Shown: piece after piece, positions 1 to 8,042 of the stretch
Layout: every line of letters begins with the position of its first letter
How positions within the stretch are numbered: position 1 is the first letter of the stretch
The notes under the pieces: model-generated
Database searches by the model: none
Told to the model about the DNA's origin: nothing
The model's input: the letters and a program-made list of their open reading frames with translations, nothing else
Program-made: the position numbers and the translations under genes
NCBI RefSeq assembly: GCF_010686655.1
Contig: NZ_JAAGVY010000041.1
Location: 1-40,321, forward strand
Direction: 5' to 3'
Length of the DNA: 40,321 nucleotides
From: Cryomorpha ignava
Lineage (GTDB): Bacteria > Bacteroidota > Bacteroidia > Flavobacteriales_D > Cryomorphaceae

Positions 1-114
1 TCTAAAAATCAATCAACACTCCACTGTTGAAATACCAAAAAGAAATTTGCGTTATACAACCCTTGCGAATGTACATTTACAAATTGACCCAATAATAGAC
101 CATAGAATAGCCAA

Positions 115-2625
115 ATGGCAAAAAAGAACCGCATAAAAGCCACAAAATCAAAAGCCGAGCCAAAGAAAAGTACATCTTCGGGCGGATTTAAGCAATTATT
201 AAGCGACCAGCGAACTCATCGTATTGGTGGATTGCTGATTTTATTTCTCTGTATATATTGCCTTATAGCCTTTACCAGTTTCATTTTTACCTGGAAGGCT
301 GATCAGTCTATGCTATCTGACAGCTGGTATGCGGTATTGCGCGAAGGAAACTACGACGCTGAAAACTGGCTGGGTCCGCTCGGCGCTATGGTGGGCCATT
401 TGTTTATTCATAATTGGTTTGGAGTAATGAGTTTTCTCTTCATTCTGATTTTCTTTAATCTCGGCTTTAAGGTTCTTTTCAAGAAAAACCTACTGCCCCC
501 CGTTAAGACTTTCTTTGTTTCTATACTGGCCATGGTGATTTTTTCACCGCTGCTTGCTTTTGTGTTTCGGGCTGAAAATGCGCAGTTTGTAGGTGGTGCG
601 TTTGGATACGAACTCAACCATACCCTTTACGGCGTTGTGGGGCAGATAGGAACGGGTATCCTCCTGTTTTTTGCGGCTATCGCATTTATTATCGCTGTGT
701 TCAATCCTTCGTTTAGCTGGCTTAGTAAAATGGCAACAAGCGTCGGTTTGGGATTTGAAAATATGTTTACCAAAGTAAAAAACCGAGCCACTGAGGCACG
801 CGCGGCAGCTCTGGAAGAAGATGAAAAAGAAGATTTTCAAGATACCATTGGCGAGATGGACGATTTTAAACAATCTGCCGCCGATTTGGCAATGAGCGAT
901 GACGACTTTGAAGCGGTAGAAATTGTTGAAAAACCGAAGAAAAAACCTGCGGTGGCTGACGCCGAACTGGAAATGGAGACGACCGTTGCTGAGGCAGAGC
1001 CTGAAGTTGCTGCGGCCGATGATGACAGTGAGTTTTCGGTAGAAATGCCAAAACAGGAAAAAGAGCTTAGCGAAGCAGAGTTGAACCAAAAAGTGAAAGA
1101 TTTTGGTGAGTATGATCCTACTTTAGACCTGGCGCAGTACCGAATGCCCGGAGTTGATCTCTTACAAGATTACGGCGGTGGAAAAGTTACTGTAAGTAAG
1201 GAAGAACTTGAAGAGAACAAAAATAAAATCGTTACCACCCTCTCGCATTATAAAATCGGTATCGAAAAGATTAAAGCTACCATCGGGCCAACCGTTACGC
1301 TTTACGAAATAATACCGGAGCCCGGTGTGCGTATCAGCAAAATTAAAAACCTGGAAGATGATATTGCCCTGAGCCTTGCGGCTCTCGGAATTCGAATCAT
1401 TGCCCCTATTCCCGGAAGGGGAACCATAGGTATTGAGGTGCCAAACAGCAACCCCGATATTGTGTCTATGCGCTCGCTAATAGCTTCAGAAAAGTTCCAG
1501 AATTCAAATATGGAGCTTCCAATCGCCCTTGGTAAAACCATTAATAATGAATCGTTTGTAACTGATTTGGCCAAAATGCCTCACCTCCTTATGGCCGGTG
1601 CTACAGGACAGGGTAAATCTGTAGGACTAAACGCTATACTTGTATCGCTTCTCTACAAAAAACACCCTTCACAAATAAAATTTGTACTCGTTGATCCTAA
1701 AAAGGTTGAGCTTACACTATTTAATAAAATTGAACGCCACTATCTGGCAAAGCTTCCCGATGAGGAAGAGGCGATTATTACCGACACCAAAAAAGTTGTA
1801 AAAACGCTCAATTCGCTTTGTATTGAGATGGACAACCGGTACGAAATGCTCAAAAATGCCGGGGTTAGGAATATTAAGGAATACAACGCCAAGTTTATTA
1901 AGCGCAGGCTGAATCCTGAAAAAGGACACGCCTACCTGCCTTATATCGTACTAGTAGTAGATGAGTTTGCCGATCTGATAATGACTGCCGGAAAAGAAGT
2001 GGAAACCCCTATTGCTCGTCTCGCACAGCTGGCTCGAGCCATTGGTATTCACCTTATTATTGCCACGCAGCGACCATCGGTAAATATTATAACCGGGGTA
2101 ATTAAAGCCAACTTCCCTGCGCGTATTGCCTTTAGAGTTTCCTCAAAAATTGACTCGCGAACCATTCTCGATTCTGGTGGAGCAGATCAGCTTATTGGTC
2201 GCGGAGATATGCTTCTCTCTACCGGAAATGACCTGATACGCCTGCAATGTGGATTTGTTGACACACCCGAGGTAGATGAGATAACCGAGTTCATCGGAAA
2301 TCAACGTGCCTACCCGCATGCATTCGACCTTCCCGAAGTGGCAGATGAAGAAGGAAGCGGCCCGGGAGAGATTGACCTCAGCGACCGCGATGTGCTATTT
2401 GAAGATGCGGCTCGGGTGATTGTTATGAACCAACAAGGATCGACTTCTTTGATTCAAAGAAAATTAAAATTGGGCTATAACAGAGCGGGTAGAATTGTAG
2501 ATCAACTGGAGGCTGCAGGCATCGTTGGCCCATTTGAAGGAAGCAAGGCCCGACAGGTTTTGGTACCGGATGAATATTCTTTGGAACAATTATTGAAGGC
2601 TGAGACTGAAAATATAGAAAACTAA
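115..2625 (+). CDS. ftsK: DNA translocase FtsK/SpoIIIE
   Basis: An 836-residue FtsK. This septal motor pumps DNA during chromosome segregation and promotes dimer resolution. The N-terminus carries about four membrane segments (residues ~35-205). A charged, acidic linker (~220-330) follows, then the motor domain. The Walker A motif GATGQGKS has its lysine at residue 501, a Walker B-like VLVVDEFADL lies near 615, and ATQRPS follows. The C-terminal ~65 residues form the winged-helix gamma domain that reads KOPS-type sequences (QGSTSLIQRKLKLGYNRAGR). The length is normal for Bacteroidota. The ATG fits the usual MAKKNR-type basic start. The lolA-like gene begins 3 nt after the stop, so the two are probably cotranscribed. 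Confidence 0.97.
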   Translation: MAKKNRIKATKSKAEPKKSTSSGGFKQLLSDQRTHRIGGLLILFLCIYCLIAFTSFIFTWKADQSMLSDSWYAVLREGNYDAENWLGPLGAMVGHLFIHNWFGVMSFLFILIFFNLGFKVLFKKNLLPPVKTFFVSILAMVIFSPLLAFVFRAENAQFVGGAFGYELNHTLYGVVGQIGTGILLFFAAIAFIIAVFNPSFSWLSKMATSVGLGFENMFTKVKNRATEARAAALEEDEKEDFQDTIGEMDDFKQSAADLAMSDDDFEAVEIVEKPKKKPAVADAELEMETTVAEAEPEVAAADDDSEFSVEMPKQEKELSEAELNQKVKDFGEYDPTLDLAQYRMPGVDLLQDYGGGKVTVSKEELEENKNKIVTTLSHYKIGIEKIKATIGPTVTLYEIIPEPGVRISKIKNLEDDIALSLAALGIRIIAPIPGRGTIGIEVPNSNPDIVSMRSLIASEKFQNSNMELPIALGKTINNESFVTDLAKMPHLLMAGATGQGKSVGLNAILVSLLYKKHPSQIKFVLVDPKKVELTLFNKIERHYLAKLPDEEEAIITDTKKVVKTLNSLCIEMDNRYEMLKNAGVRNIKEYNAKFIKRRLNPEKGHAYLPYIVLVVDEFADLIMTAGKEVETPIARLAQLARAIGIHLIIATQRPSVNIITGVIKANFPARIAFRVSSKIDSRTILDSGGADQLIGRGDMLLSTGNDLIRLQCGFVDTPEVDEITEFIGNQRAYPHAFDLPEVADEEGSGPGEIDLSDRDVLFEDAARVIVMNQQGSTSLIQRKLKLGYNRAGRIVDQLEAAGIVGPFEGSKARQVLVPDEYSLEQLLKAETENIEN

Positions 2626-2628
2626 AAC

Positions 2629-3276
2629 ATGAAATACATTCAAACCATTCTTATTGCGGCACTTATCGTCATAACGGGAAGCCTCCATGCTCAAGATGCA
2701 AAAGCAAAAGCCATCCTTGATAAAGTCAGCAATAAAACACGACAGTATAGCACTATTACCAGCGACTTTACTTTTACGCTTGAAGACAAAGCGGCAGATG
2801 TAAAACAAACCCAGGAAGGTACCCTTAAAATGAAAGGCAAGAAATACTACATAAAGCTGGGCGACAATAATATTTACTCTGATGGCGAAACCCGCTGGAC
2901 CTATAATGAAGATATGAATGAAGTGTATATCGATGTGGCCGACGGCGGTGGCGATGCGCTAAATCCATCTGAAATATACACCATTTGGGAAACCGGATTT
3001 AAGCAGTATTACGAAAAGGAAATGACCGAAAATGGCATAACTTACGACGTAATAAAGTTGATACCGACAAAACCAGCAGACAAGACATTTCATACCATAA
3101 GGGTATATGTAAATCGCGCTAATGATGAATTGGGGAAAATTGAAATCCTCGGAAAGCAAGGTGACAACTATACCTATAATGTAAAGTCGTTTAAAACCGA
3201 TGCAACTTATGGAAATGAAACTTTTGTTTTTAACAATAGCGCTCACCCGGGAGTTGAAGAAATCGACAACCGATAG
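2629..3276 (+). CDS. lolA: LolA-like outer-membrane lipoprotein carrier
   Basis: A 215-residue exported protein with a Sec signal peptide (about residues 1-22, ending in a LHAQ-type cleavage site). The mature part fits the LolA fold: an early 'YSTITSDFTFTLED' segment, GTLKMKGKKYYIKLG, and the SDGETRWTYNEDMNEVYI strand pair typical of LolA. LolA ferries lipoproteins across the periplasm from LolCDE to the outer membrane. The gene follows ftsK by 3 nt, a neighbourhood I recall from other Bacteroidota and also known next to ftsK in Proteobacteria. A strong terminator follows. The exact lipoprotein role is inferred from family membership. Confidence 0.88.
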   Translation: MKYIQTILIAALIVITGSLHAQDAKAKAILDKVSNKTRQYSTITSDFTFTLEDKAADVKQTQEGTLKMKGKKYYIKLGDNNIYSDGETRWTYNEDMNEVYIDVADGGGDALNPSEIYTIWETGFKQYYEKEMTENGITYDVIKLIPTKPADKTFHTIRVYVNRANDELGKIEILGKQGDNYTYNVKSFKTDATYGNETFVFNNSAHPGVEEIDNR

Positions 3277-3293
3277 GCTTAAAGATTTTTAAT

Positions 3294-3336
3294 AAAACAG
3301 AAACCCACTTCGCATTTCGGAGTGGGTTTCTGTTTT
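3294..3336 (+). terminator. Rho-independent terminator after ftsK-lolA
   Basis: A perfect 16-bp inverted repeat. The left arm is 3294-3309 (AAAACAGAAACCCACT), the loop is 11 nt, and the right arm is 3321-3336. It ends in a T-rich tract (CTGTTTT). It closes the ftsK-lolA transcription unit 17 nt after the lolA stop. Confidence 0.92.
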
Positions 3337-3888
3337 AGCAAACTATCTTGTAAAATTGCAGCTATTGTGAGAATATAAGAGATTAGAATTACGTTCATCG
3401 AAGAATTCCAGTTACGCACTCGCTCTCTCCTTTGCATTCCTCTCGGTAAAAGGCCTCATAGGATGCAGCAGGGTGCAGCCCCAAACATTTCGACCAAGCA
3501 TTTCAATAGGCTCAATAACCACTCAACTTAGCTCAGCGCTCTATCTACCGAAAGGCGAGAATGAAAATAATAAATAATATTGGATTCACAATTTAAAATT
3601 TTGCAGCGAGATACGGCTTATCAATTATGTTTCTCAGATTTCTGAACACAAGAAAATTCATGCGCCTGCGTGAACATCTTTTCACACAAAATCGAGCAGC
3701 AAATTTGAGAACTCACATTATATACAAGTATAAAAACACAGAATAAATGATCCTTGCCGTGCTGCACTATTGAATAGCACAATGAAATCATGCTTCATGA
3801 CAGGCAAAATATTCATTCCCAATCATCACGGGATATTATCATTCTCAAATTACCACAGTTTTTTCTATAAAATCAGCAAAATAAAGCG
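3337..3888. other. Long intergenic region with no gene recognised
   Basis: About 550 bases between the lolA terminator and the typA promoter. I see no convincing reading frame, tRNA or known RNA motif. Short pairings exist, for example GTGCT/AGCAC around 3758-3779 and TCGGTA near 3443 with TACCGA near 3546. They are too weak to call an RNA gene. The region is AT-rich and could hold typA regulatory sites or a small RNA. Confidence 0.5.
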
Positions 3889-3896
3889 TACCTTTG
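3889..3896 (+). promoter_or_regulatory. Bacteroidota -7 promoter element for typA
   Basis: TACCTTTG matches the Bacteroidota sigma-A -7 consensus TAnnTTTG, 25 nt before the typA ATG. This predicts a leader of about 20 nt. A T-run at 3859-3864 could act as a weak -33 element. Inferred from motif and position only. Confidence 0.6.
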
Positions 3897-3921
3897 CGCG
3901 CCTTTTTGAAAAAGCAAAATT

Positions 3922-5736
3922 ATGCAGAAAATAAGAAATATTGCCATTATTGCCCACGTTGACCACGGAAAAACTACCCTGGTTGACAAAATGATTCACA
4001 TGGGTAAATTATTCTCAGATCACGAAAATGCCGGAGAGCTGATTATGGATAGTAATGATTTGGAACGCGAACGCGGGATAACCATTACGTCCAAAAACGT
4101 ATCAATTACCTATAAAGATTACAAAATCAATATCATTGACACCCCCGGTCACAGCGACTTTGGTGGAGAGGTAGAGCGTGTACTCAATATGGCAGATGGC
4201 GTATTGCTCCTTGTAGATGCCTTTGAAGGGCCCATGCCGCAAACGCGATTTGTATTAGAAAAAGCGATTGAACTGGGATTGAAACCAATTGTAGTTATTA
4301 ATAAAGTTGACAAGGAAAACTGTACCCCTGAAGAAGTTCATGAAATGGTTTTTGACCTTATGTTTAACTTAGGTGCTACAGAAGATCAGCTTGACTTTCC
4401 TGAAGTATACGGTTCGGCCAAGCAAGGCTGGATGAGCGATGACTGGAGAAAACCTACTGAAGATATTTCATCTTTGATGGATGAAATCATTAAGCATATT
4501 CCAGAGCCAAAAGTGGAAGAAGGTAATCTTCAGATGCTTATCACGTCTCTTGACTATTCTTCATTTATTGGTCGTATTGCTATTGGTCGCGTAAAACGTG
4601 GATCTCTTGAGGCGGGACAGAAAGTGAGCCTGATAAAAAGAGATGGCACTATTATTAAGAATAAAATTAAAGAGCTTTACGTTTTTGAAGGCCTTGCCAA
4701 GAAAAAAACGGATCAAAGAATACAAGCCGGAGATATTTGTGCAATAGCAGGTCTTGATGGATTTGAAATTGGCGATACCATTGCCGACTTTGAAAATCCA
4801 GAAGGCTTACCTCCTATCTCAATAGATGAGCCAACCATGAGTATGGTTTTTACTATCAACGATTCTCCATTCTTTGGTCAGGAAGGTAAGTTTGTTACTT
4901 CTCGCCACCTGAAGGAACGTTTGGAAAAGGAACTTGAGAAAAATCTGGCTCTACGTGTTGAGAAAACAGGAACCAGCGATGCCTTTACTGTATTCGGTCG
5001 TGGTGTACTCCACCTCTCGGTTTTGATTGAAACTATGCGTCGCGAAGGATACGAGTTACAGATAGGACAGCCACAAGTAATAATTAAAGAAATAGATGGT
5101 GTAAAATGCGAGCCGGTAGAGGAATTGCGCATTGACCTTCCGGAAGAATTTTCAGGAAAAGCCATCGAAACAGTAAACGTGAGAAAAGGCGAGATGGTAA
5201 GCATGAACCCGAAAGGAGATAGAATGCTACTGGAATTTAAAATGCCTTCACGTGGAATTATCGGTTTGCGTAATTATATGCTAACAGCAACAGCTGGTGA
5301 GGCAATCATGTCGCACAGATTTTTAGGATTCGAACCCTATAAAGGTGCTATTCCATCGCGTCAAAACGGATCTATGATCAGTATGGAGCAAGGTAAAGCA
5401 ATTCCTTATTCACTTAGCAACTTGCAAGACCGTGGTAAATTCTTTGTTGATCCCAACGAAGATATCTACGAAGGACAAGTTATCGGCGAGAATACCCGCC
5501 AGGGTGATTTGGTAATCAACGTTACCAAAACCAAAAAGATGTCGAATATGCGAAGCTCTGGTGCTGATGATAAAATAAAAATTGCACCGGCAATAAAGTT
5601 CTCGCTTGAGGAAGCATTGGAATATATCCAGGGCGACGAATATGTGGAAGTAACACCGAAATCGCTTCGCGTTAGAAAAATGCATTTGAAAGAAGCAGAT
5701 AGAAAACGCTCTAAAAATAGCGTTACAAGTATTTAG
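3922..5736 (+). CDS. typA: Ribosome-associated GTPase TypA/BipA
   Basis: A 604-residue translational GTPase of the EF-G superfamily, close to the usual 600-615 residues for BipA. The GTPase motifs are all present: G1 [10 protein letters not shown] (from residue 11), G2 in RERGITI, G3 DTPGH, G4 NKVD and G5 GSA. After the G domain come the beta-barrel domain II, EF-G-like domains III and V, and the BipA-specific C-terminal domain ending in [10 protein letters not shown]. BipA binds the ribosome and is needed for 50S assembly and growth under stress or cold. The gene looks monocistronic, with its own promoter and a downstream hairpin. Confidence 0.97.
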   Translation: MQKIRNIAIIAHVDHGKTTLVDKMIHMGKLFSDHENAGELIMDSNDLERERGITITSKNVSITYKDYKINIIDTPGHSDFGGEVERVLNMADGVLLLVDAFEGPMPQTRFVLEKAIELGLKPIVVINKVDKENCTPEEVHEMVFDLMFNLGATEDQLDFPEVYGSAKQGWMSDDWRKPTEDISSLMDEIIKHIPEPKVEEGNLQMLITSLDYSSFIGRIAIGRVKRGSLEAGQKVSLIKRDGTIIKNKIKELYVFEGLAKKKTDQRIQAGDICAIAGLDGFEIGDTIADFENPEGLPPISIDEPTMSMVFTINDSPFFGQEGKFVTSRHLKERLEKELEKNLALRVEKTGTSDAFTVFGRGVLHLSVLIETMRREGYELQIGQPQVIIKEIDGVKCEPVEELRIDLPEEFSGKAIETVNVRKGEMVSMNPKGDRMLLEFKMPSRGIIGLRNYMLTATAGEAIMSHRFLGFEPYKGAIPSRQNGSMISMEQGKAIPYSLSNLQDRGKFFVDPNEDIYEGQVIGENTRQGDLVINVTKTKKMSNMRSSGADDKIKIAPAIKFSLEEALEYIQGDEYVEVTPKSLRVRKMHLKEADRKRSKNSVTSI

Positions 5737-5758
5737 TAATTATTGTTAGTCAAATTAG

Positions 5759-5802
5759 ACCCCGAATTGTGGTTCCAAAAGCCATTCTTCGGGGTTCCTT
5801 TT
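5759..5802 (+). terminator. Probable terminator after typA
   Basis: ACCCCGAA (5759-5766) pairs with TTCGGGGT (5788-5795). An inner TGG/CCA helix lies within the stem, and a T-rich tract (TCCTTTT) follows. It begins 22 nt after the typA stop. Confidence 0.65.
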
Positions 5803-5837
5803 GCGAGATTGCTATTTTTCTTTAAGGATATATTTAC

Positions 5838-5845
5838 TATTTTTG
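5838..5845 (+). promoter_or_regulatory. Putative -7 element for the CPXCG gene
   Basis: TATTTTTG fits TAnnTTTG. A T-rich stretch about 18 nt upstream could serve as the -33 element. The predicted leader to the TTG start is about 67 nt. Motif-based inference. Confidence 0.42.
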
Positions 5846-5918
5846 AGTTTGGGTTTCCAATAGTAAGGCGGTCTGGGATTTCCTCGAGATTTTTGACTAG
5901 AATTGGGAGCTATTAGAA

Positions 5919-6128
5919 TTGCAAATACAAAAAAAAAAATTCACTTTGATAGAACATTTTTTTTCTTGTCCGTATTGTTCCGAATCCATATCTGTGTTGA
6001 TAGACACGTCTATACATCAGCAATCATACATTGAGGACTGCGAAGTATGTTGCAATCCCATGGAAATAAAAGTGCGCATAGAAAACGGTGAACTCACAGA
6101 ATTTGATGCCCAGAATATCGGTCAATAA
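5919..6128 (+). CDS. CPXCG-motif cysteine-rich protein
   Basis: A 69-residue protein of the CPXCG small zinc-binding family, whose biochemical role is unknown. It has SCPYCSESISVLID near residue 17 and the paired motif EDCEVCCNPM near residue 41. Together these give a four-cysteine metal site. The start is taken as TTG: the frame has no ATG after its upstream stop at 5898, and GGGAG (5905-5909) sits 9 nt before the TTG. An 11-A homopolymer (5929-5939) lies just inside the start, so a base-count error there could move the true N-terminus. The core of the protein is unmistakably this family. Confidence 0.85.
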   Translation: MQIQKKKFTLIEHFFSCPYCSESISVLIDTSIHQQSYIEDCEVCCNPMEIKVRIENGELTEFDAQNIGQ

Positions 6129-6234
6129 GTAATCGGAGCACCATTTAGCGTACTTTAAGAAAAAAATCTGTCGAAGAGATTGCACCATACTCCAGTAATT
6201 TTTAAAGTTTTATCGAAACATAAAACGAGATAGC

Positions 6235-6242
6235 TATTTTTG
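6235..6242 (+). promoter_or_regulatory. Putative -7 element for the structured RNA/transporter leader
   Basis: TATTTTTG fits TAnnTTTG. A TTTT stretch at 6208-6211 lies 23 nt upstream as a possible -33. The predicted RNA start is about 6249, in front of the hairpin series at 6303-6486. Confidence 0.5.
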
Positions 6243-6248
6243 TGAGTC

Positions 6249-6495
6249 CAATCTGCGATCAATCTTAAAATTACATTAACAAAAATATGCTTTCATGTAA
6301 GGTTCCCTTGCCGTACATTTGCAGTGTATTCTCCCGCAAGGGAAATACAGCGAGGTTTTGGTTAGCCCCGTTAGTACCACCGCAAGGTGTACTAACAGCC
6401 GCAAGCGAATGTCCGATCTTTAATGGTTGTTTTAGATTGATTGGTTATCGATTCTCTGAATCGCTTTCATTTGGACTAGCTTGCGGTTTTTTATT
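6249..6495 (+). ncRNA. Structured RNA or attenuator leader, unrecognised class
   Basis: No known RNA family recognised. Hairpin 1 (6325-6349) is TGTATT/AATACA, one bulged C, then TCCC-GCAA-GGGA. Hairpin 2 (6370-6396) has the same plan: GTTAGTA/TACTAAC, one bulged C, then CACC-GCAA-GGTG. A third domain is closed by CCGCAAGC (6399-6406) with GCTTGCGG (6479-6486), with inner GTCC/GGAC and a CGATTC-tct-GAATCG hairpin (6449-6463). It is followed directly by six T residues and a T-rich tract, so the 3' end looks like an intrinsic terminator. The transporter start follows about 45 nt later. It could be a free small RNA or a riboswitch-like attenuator. The 71-codon frame that spans it looks spurious. 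Confidence 0.6.
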
Positions 6496-6499
6496 TTCT
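6479..6499 (+). terminator. Terminator-like 3' end of the structured RNA
   Basis: GCTTGCGG (6479-6486) followed by TTTTTT and further T's. It pairs with CCGCAAGC at 6399-6406 across a structured 72-nt interior. Alternative partners exist, because CCGCAAG also occurs at 6334-6340 and 6380-6386. Confidence 0.55.
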
Positions 6500-6537
6500 T
6501 AAACTTGCGGCATCATTCTCAAGTTCCTATCCAAGCC

Positions 6538-7470
6538 TTGACCGACAACACAGTTTCCGAAATAGCTATACAGTTTTCTGATCAAAGTTTGGTTCTTCTC
6601 AATATTTGTTTGGGATTTATCATGTTTGGAATCGCACTTGGTATCGATCCCAAAGATTTTAAACTTGTAGCCAAGCGCCCCAAAAGCACCGCAGTTGGTG
6701 TTATCTCTCAATTTCTACTTCTTCCCGCAGCTACTTTTCTTATTGTGTGGATTATGCAACCCGCACCGGCTCTCGCGCTGGGCATGATATTAGTCGCTTC
6801 TTGTCCCGGTGGGAATATTTCAAACTTCATATCCTCAATCTCCGGCGCCAATGTTGCCTTGTCAGTCTCTCTTACCGGTTTGGCCACATTAATTACTCCC
6901 CTCTTTACTCCATTAAACTTCGAGTTTTGGGCACATTCGTTAGCAGATACCAGTCTGTACCTACAAAGTTTCCATCTCGAATTTATCGATATTCTAAAAA
7001 CGGTTGTTCTGCTTCTGGTTATACCTTTACTACTAGGATTGTGGGTGCGTAACAAATTCAGGGCACTAAGTCAGAAAATTGAGAAACCCATTCGCATACT
7101 GAGCCTTATTATTTTGGTGGGATTTATAGCAGTGGCTCTGGCAAATAACTTCAGCACATTTATTGATTACCTCTACATCGTCTTCCTGCTTGTGCTTGTG
7201 CACAATGGGGTGGCGTTTGCAATAGGCTATTTTGCCGGAAAGGCAGCCCGACTTCCGGAAGCAGACAGAAGAACCGTCTCTATCGAAACCGGAATCCAAA
7301 ACTCGGGTCTGGGCTTAATAATAATTTTTACTTTTTTTGATGGAAATGGCGGAATGGCCATTATAGCAGCCTGGTGGGGAATTTGGCATATTGTAGCCGG
7401 CCTGCTACTCGCCTATTATTTTAAGTACAGAGATAGGCGCGCCGGAATTCAAAAACCAATTCAATCATAA
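6538..7470 (+). CDS. Bile acid:sodium symporter (BASS) family transporter
   Basis: An integral membrane protein of about 310 residues with about nine hydrophobic segments. Family signatures are SCPGGNISNFISSISGANVA near residue 95 and the later ETGIQNSGLGL segment. These correspond to the two sodium-binding crossover regions of the BASS fold. Substrates in the family range from bile acids to pyruvate and pantothenate precursors, so none is assigned. The open frame extends back to a TTG at 6481, but that codon lies inside the upstream RNA terminator stem. The TTG at 6538 gives MTDNTVSEIAIQFSDQ, a more natural start. No ATG is available before residue 29. The stop overlaps the convergent zinc-ribbon gene by 10 nt. 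Confidence 0.88.
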   Translation: MTDNTVSEIAIQFSDQSLVLLNICLGFIMFGIALGIDPKDFKLVAKRPKSTAVGVISQFLLLPAATFLIVWIMQPAPALALGMILVASCPGGNISNFISSISGANVALSVSLTGLATLITPLFTPLNFEFWAHSLADTSLYLQSFHLEFIDILKTVVLLLVIPLLLGLWVRNKFRALSQKIEKPIRILSLIILVGFIAVALANNFSTFIDYLYIVFLLVLVHNGVAFAIGYFAGKAARLPEADRRTVSIETGIQNSGLGLIIIFTFFDGNGGMAIIAAWWGIWHIVAGLLLAYYFKYRDRRAGIQKPIQS

Positions 7471-7823
7471 TCTTCCATTGAAACCAGCACAAATACATCG
7501 GGCTCCTTTTCAATATATCCCTGATCGTAGCAATACTGATACATTTCACCTTTGGGAGTAGTATAAGTGGTGGTAAAGAATTCAAAATCAAATCCCTTCC
7601 TGCCCAACTCAGATGCTGTTACTTCAGTACCTTCTGCAGTATTTAAATCGCTTAAAATTTTTCGGTTTCGCCGCAGTACAGCGTTGATTTTACGCACATA
7701 GCTGCTCTGATAGCCATTTTCCTTGTTGTTGAAAGAACTCCGGCATTGATCTGAACAAAACTTCGCATCTGACCTTCCGGCAAACTTATCGCCACATTCT
7801 TTGCAAACTTTCTCCATATCCAT
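7461..7823 (-). CDS. Zinc-ribbon protein of unknown function
   Basis: A 120-residue protein. An N-terminal four-cysteine zinc knuckle, CKECGDKFAGRSDAKFCSDQC (Cys 7, 10, 23 and 27), leads into a basic helix with VRKINAVLRRNRKIL. The C-terminal half (GFDFEFFTTTYTTPKGEMYQYCYDQGY) looks like a small beta domain. I recall similar short proteins in other Bacteroidota without a known function. The basic helix after the zinc site suggests nucleic-acid binding, but this is only inference. The gene converges on the transporter with a 10-nt 3' overlap. A possible promoter (TTTTTATCTTCATCG on the minus strand) lies about 20 nt upstream. Confidence 0.8.
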   Translation of the reverse strand: MDMEKVCKECGDKFAGRSDAKFCSDQCRSSFNNKENGYQSSYVRKINAVLRRNRKILSDLNTAEGTEVTASELGRKGFDFEFFTTTYTTPKGEMYQYCYDQGYIEKEPDVFVLVSMEDYD

Positions 7824-7900
7824 ATTGAATTGATACCGATGAAGATAAAAATTTTATTTTGAAGAATAGCTTATTCTATTCAAACATGTCGCTAAATCAT

Positions 7901-7908
7901 TATATTTG
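7901..7908 (+). promoter_or_regulatory. Putative -7 element for the 35-residue membrane peptide
   Basis: TATATTTG matches TAnnTTTG and lies 21 nt before the ATG at 7929. The predicted leader is about 14 nt. Confidence 0.5.
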
Positions 7909-7928
7909 CCCCAATAAAACACAGATTC

Positions 7929-8036
7929 ATGCTCGAAAAAAAGAACAAGGAATTAGAACCTGAAATCGCAGGACCGGTAATTTTAGCAATCACTATTTTA
8001 GCGCTTGTTGTACTGGCTATCTGGATGGCGTCGTAA
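7929..8036 (+). CDS. 35-residue single-span membrane peptide
   Basis: A short frame with an ATG, a charged N-terminus (MLEKKNKELEPEIAG), one hydrophobic segment of about 20 residues (PVILAITILALVVLAIWMA) and a TAA stop. The lysine/glutamate-rich head followed by a clean membrane span, and a good TAnnTTTG element at the right distance, suggest a real small membrane protein. Its function is unknown. It ends 6 nt from the convergent ung stop. It is a prediction from composition and promoter only; homologues in related genomes would be decisive. Confidence 0.6.
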   Translation: MLEKKNKELEPEIAGPVILAITILALVVLAIWMAS

Positions 8037-8042
8037 ATACGG

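Noticed and set aside
3420-3560. Possible small RNA in the typA upstream region
   Set aside because: Only short scattered pairings (TCGGTA/TACCGA) and no promoter-terminator pair framing them.
6370-6396. Possible integron attC site (GTTA...TAAC arms)
   Set aside because: The arms do not fit the GTTRRRY/RYYYAAC core pattern, no integrase or cassette array is present, and the hairpin matches its neighbour's GCAA design.
6287-6502. 71-codon open frame with an apparent start
   Set aside because: It covers the hairpin series and terminator-like end. Its protein has no domain-like pattern, and the bases are better explained as structured RNA.
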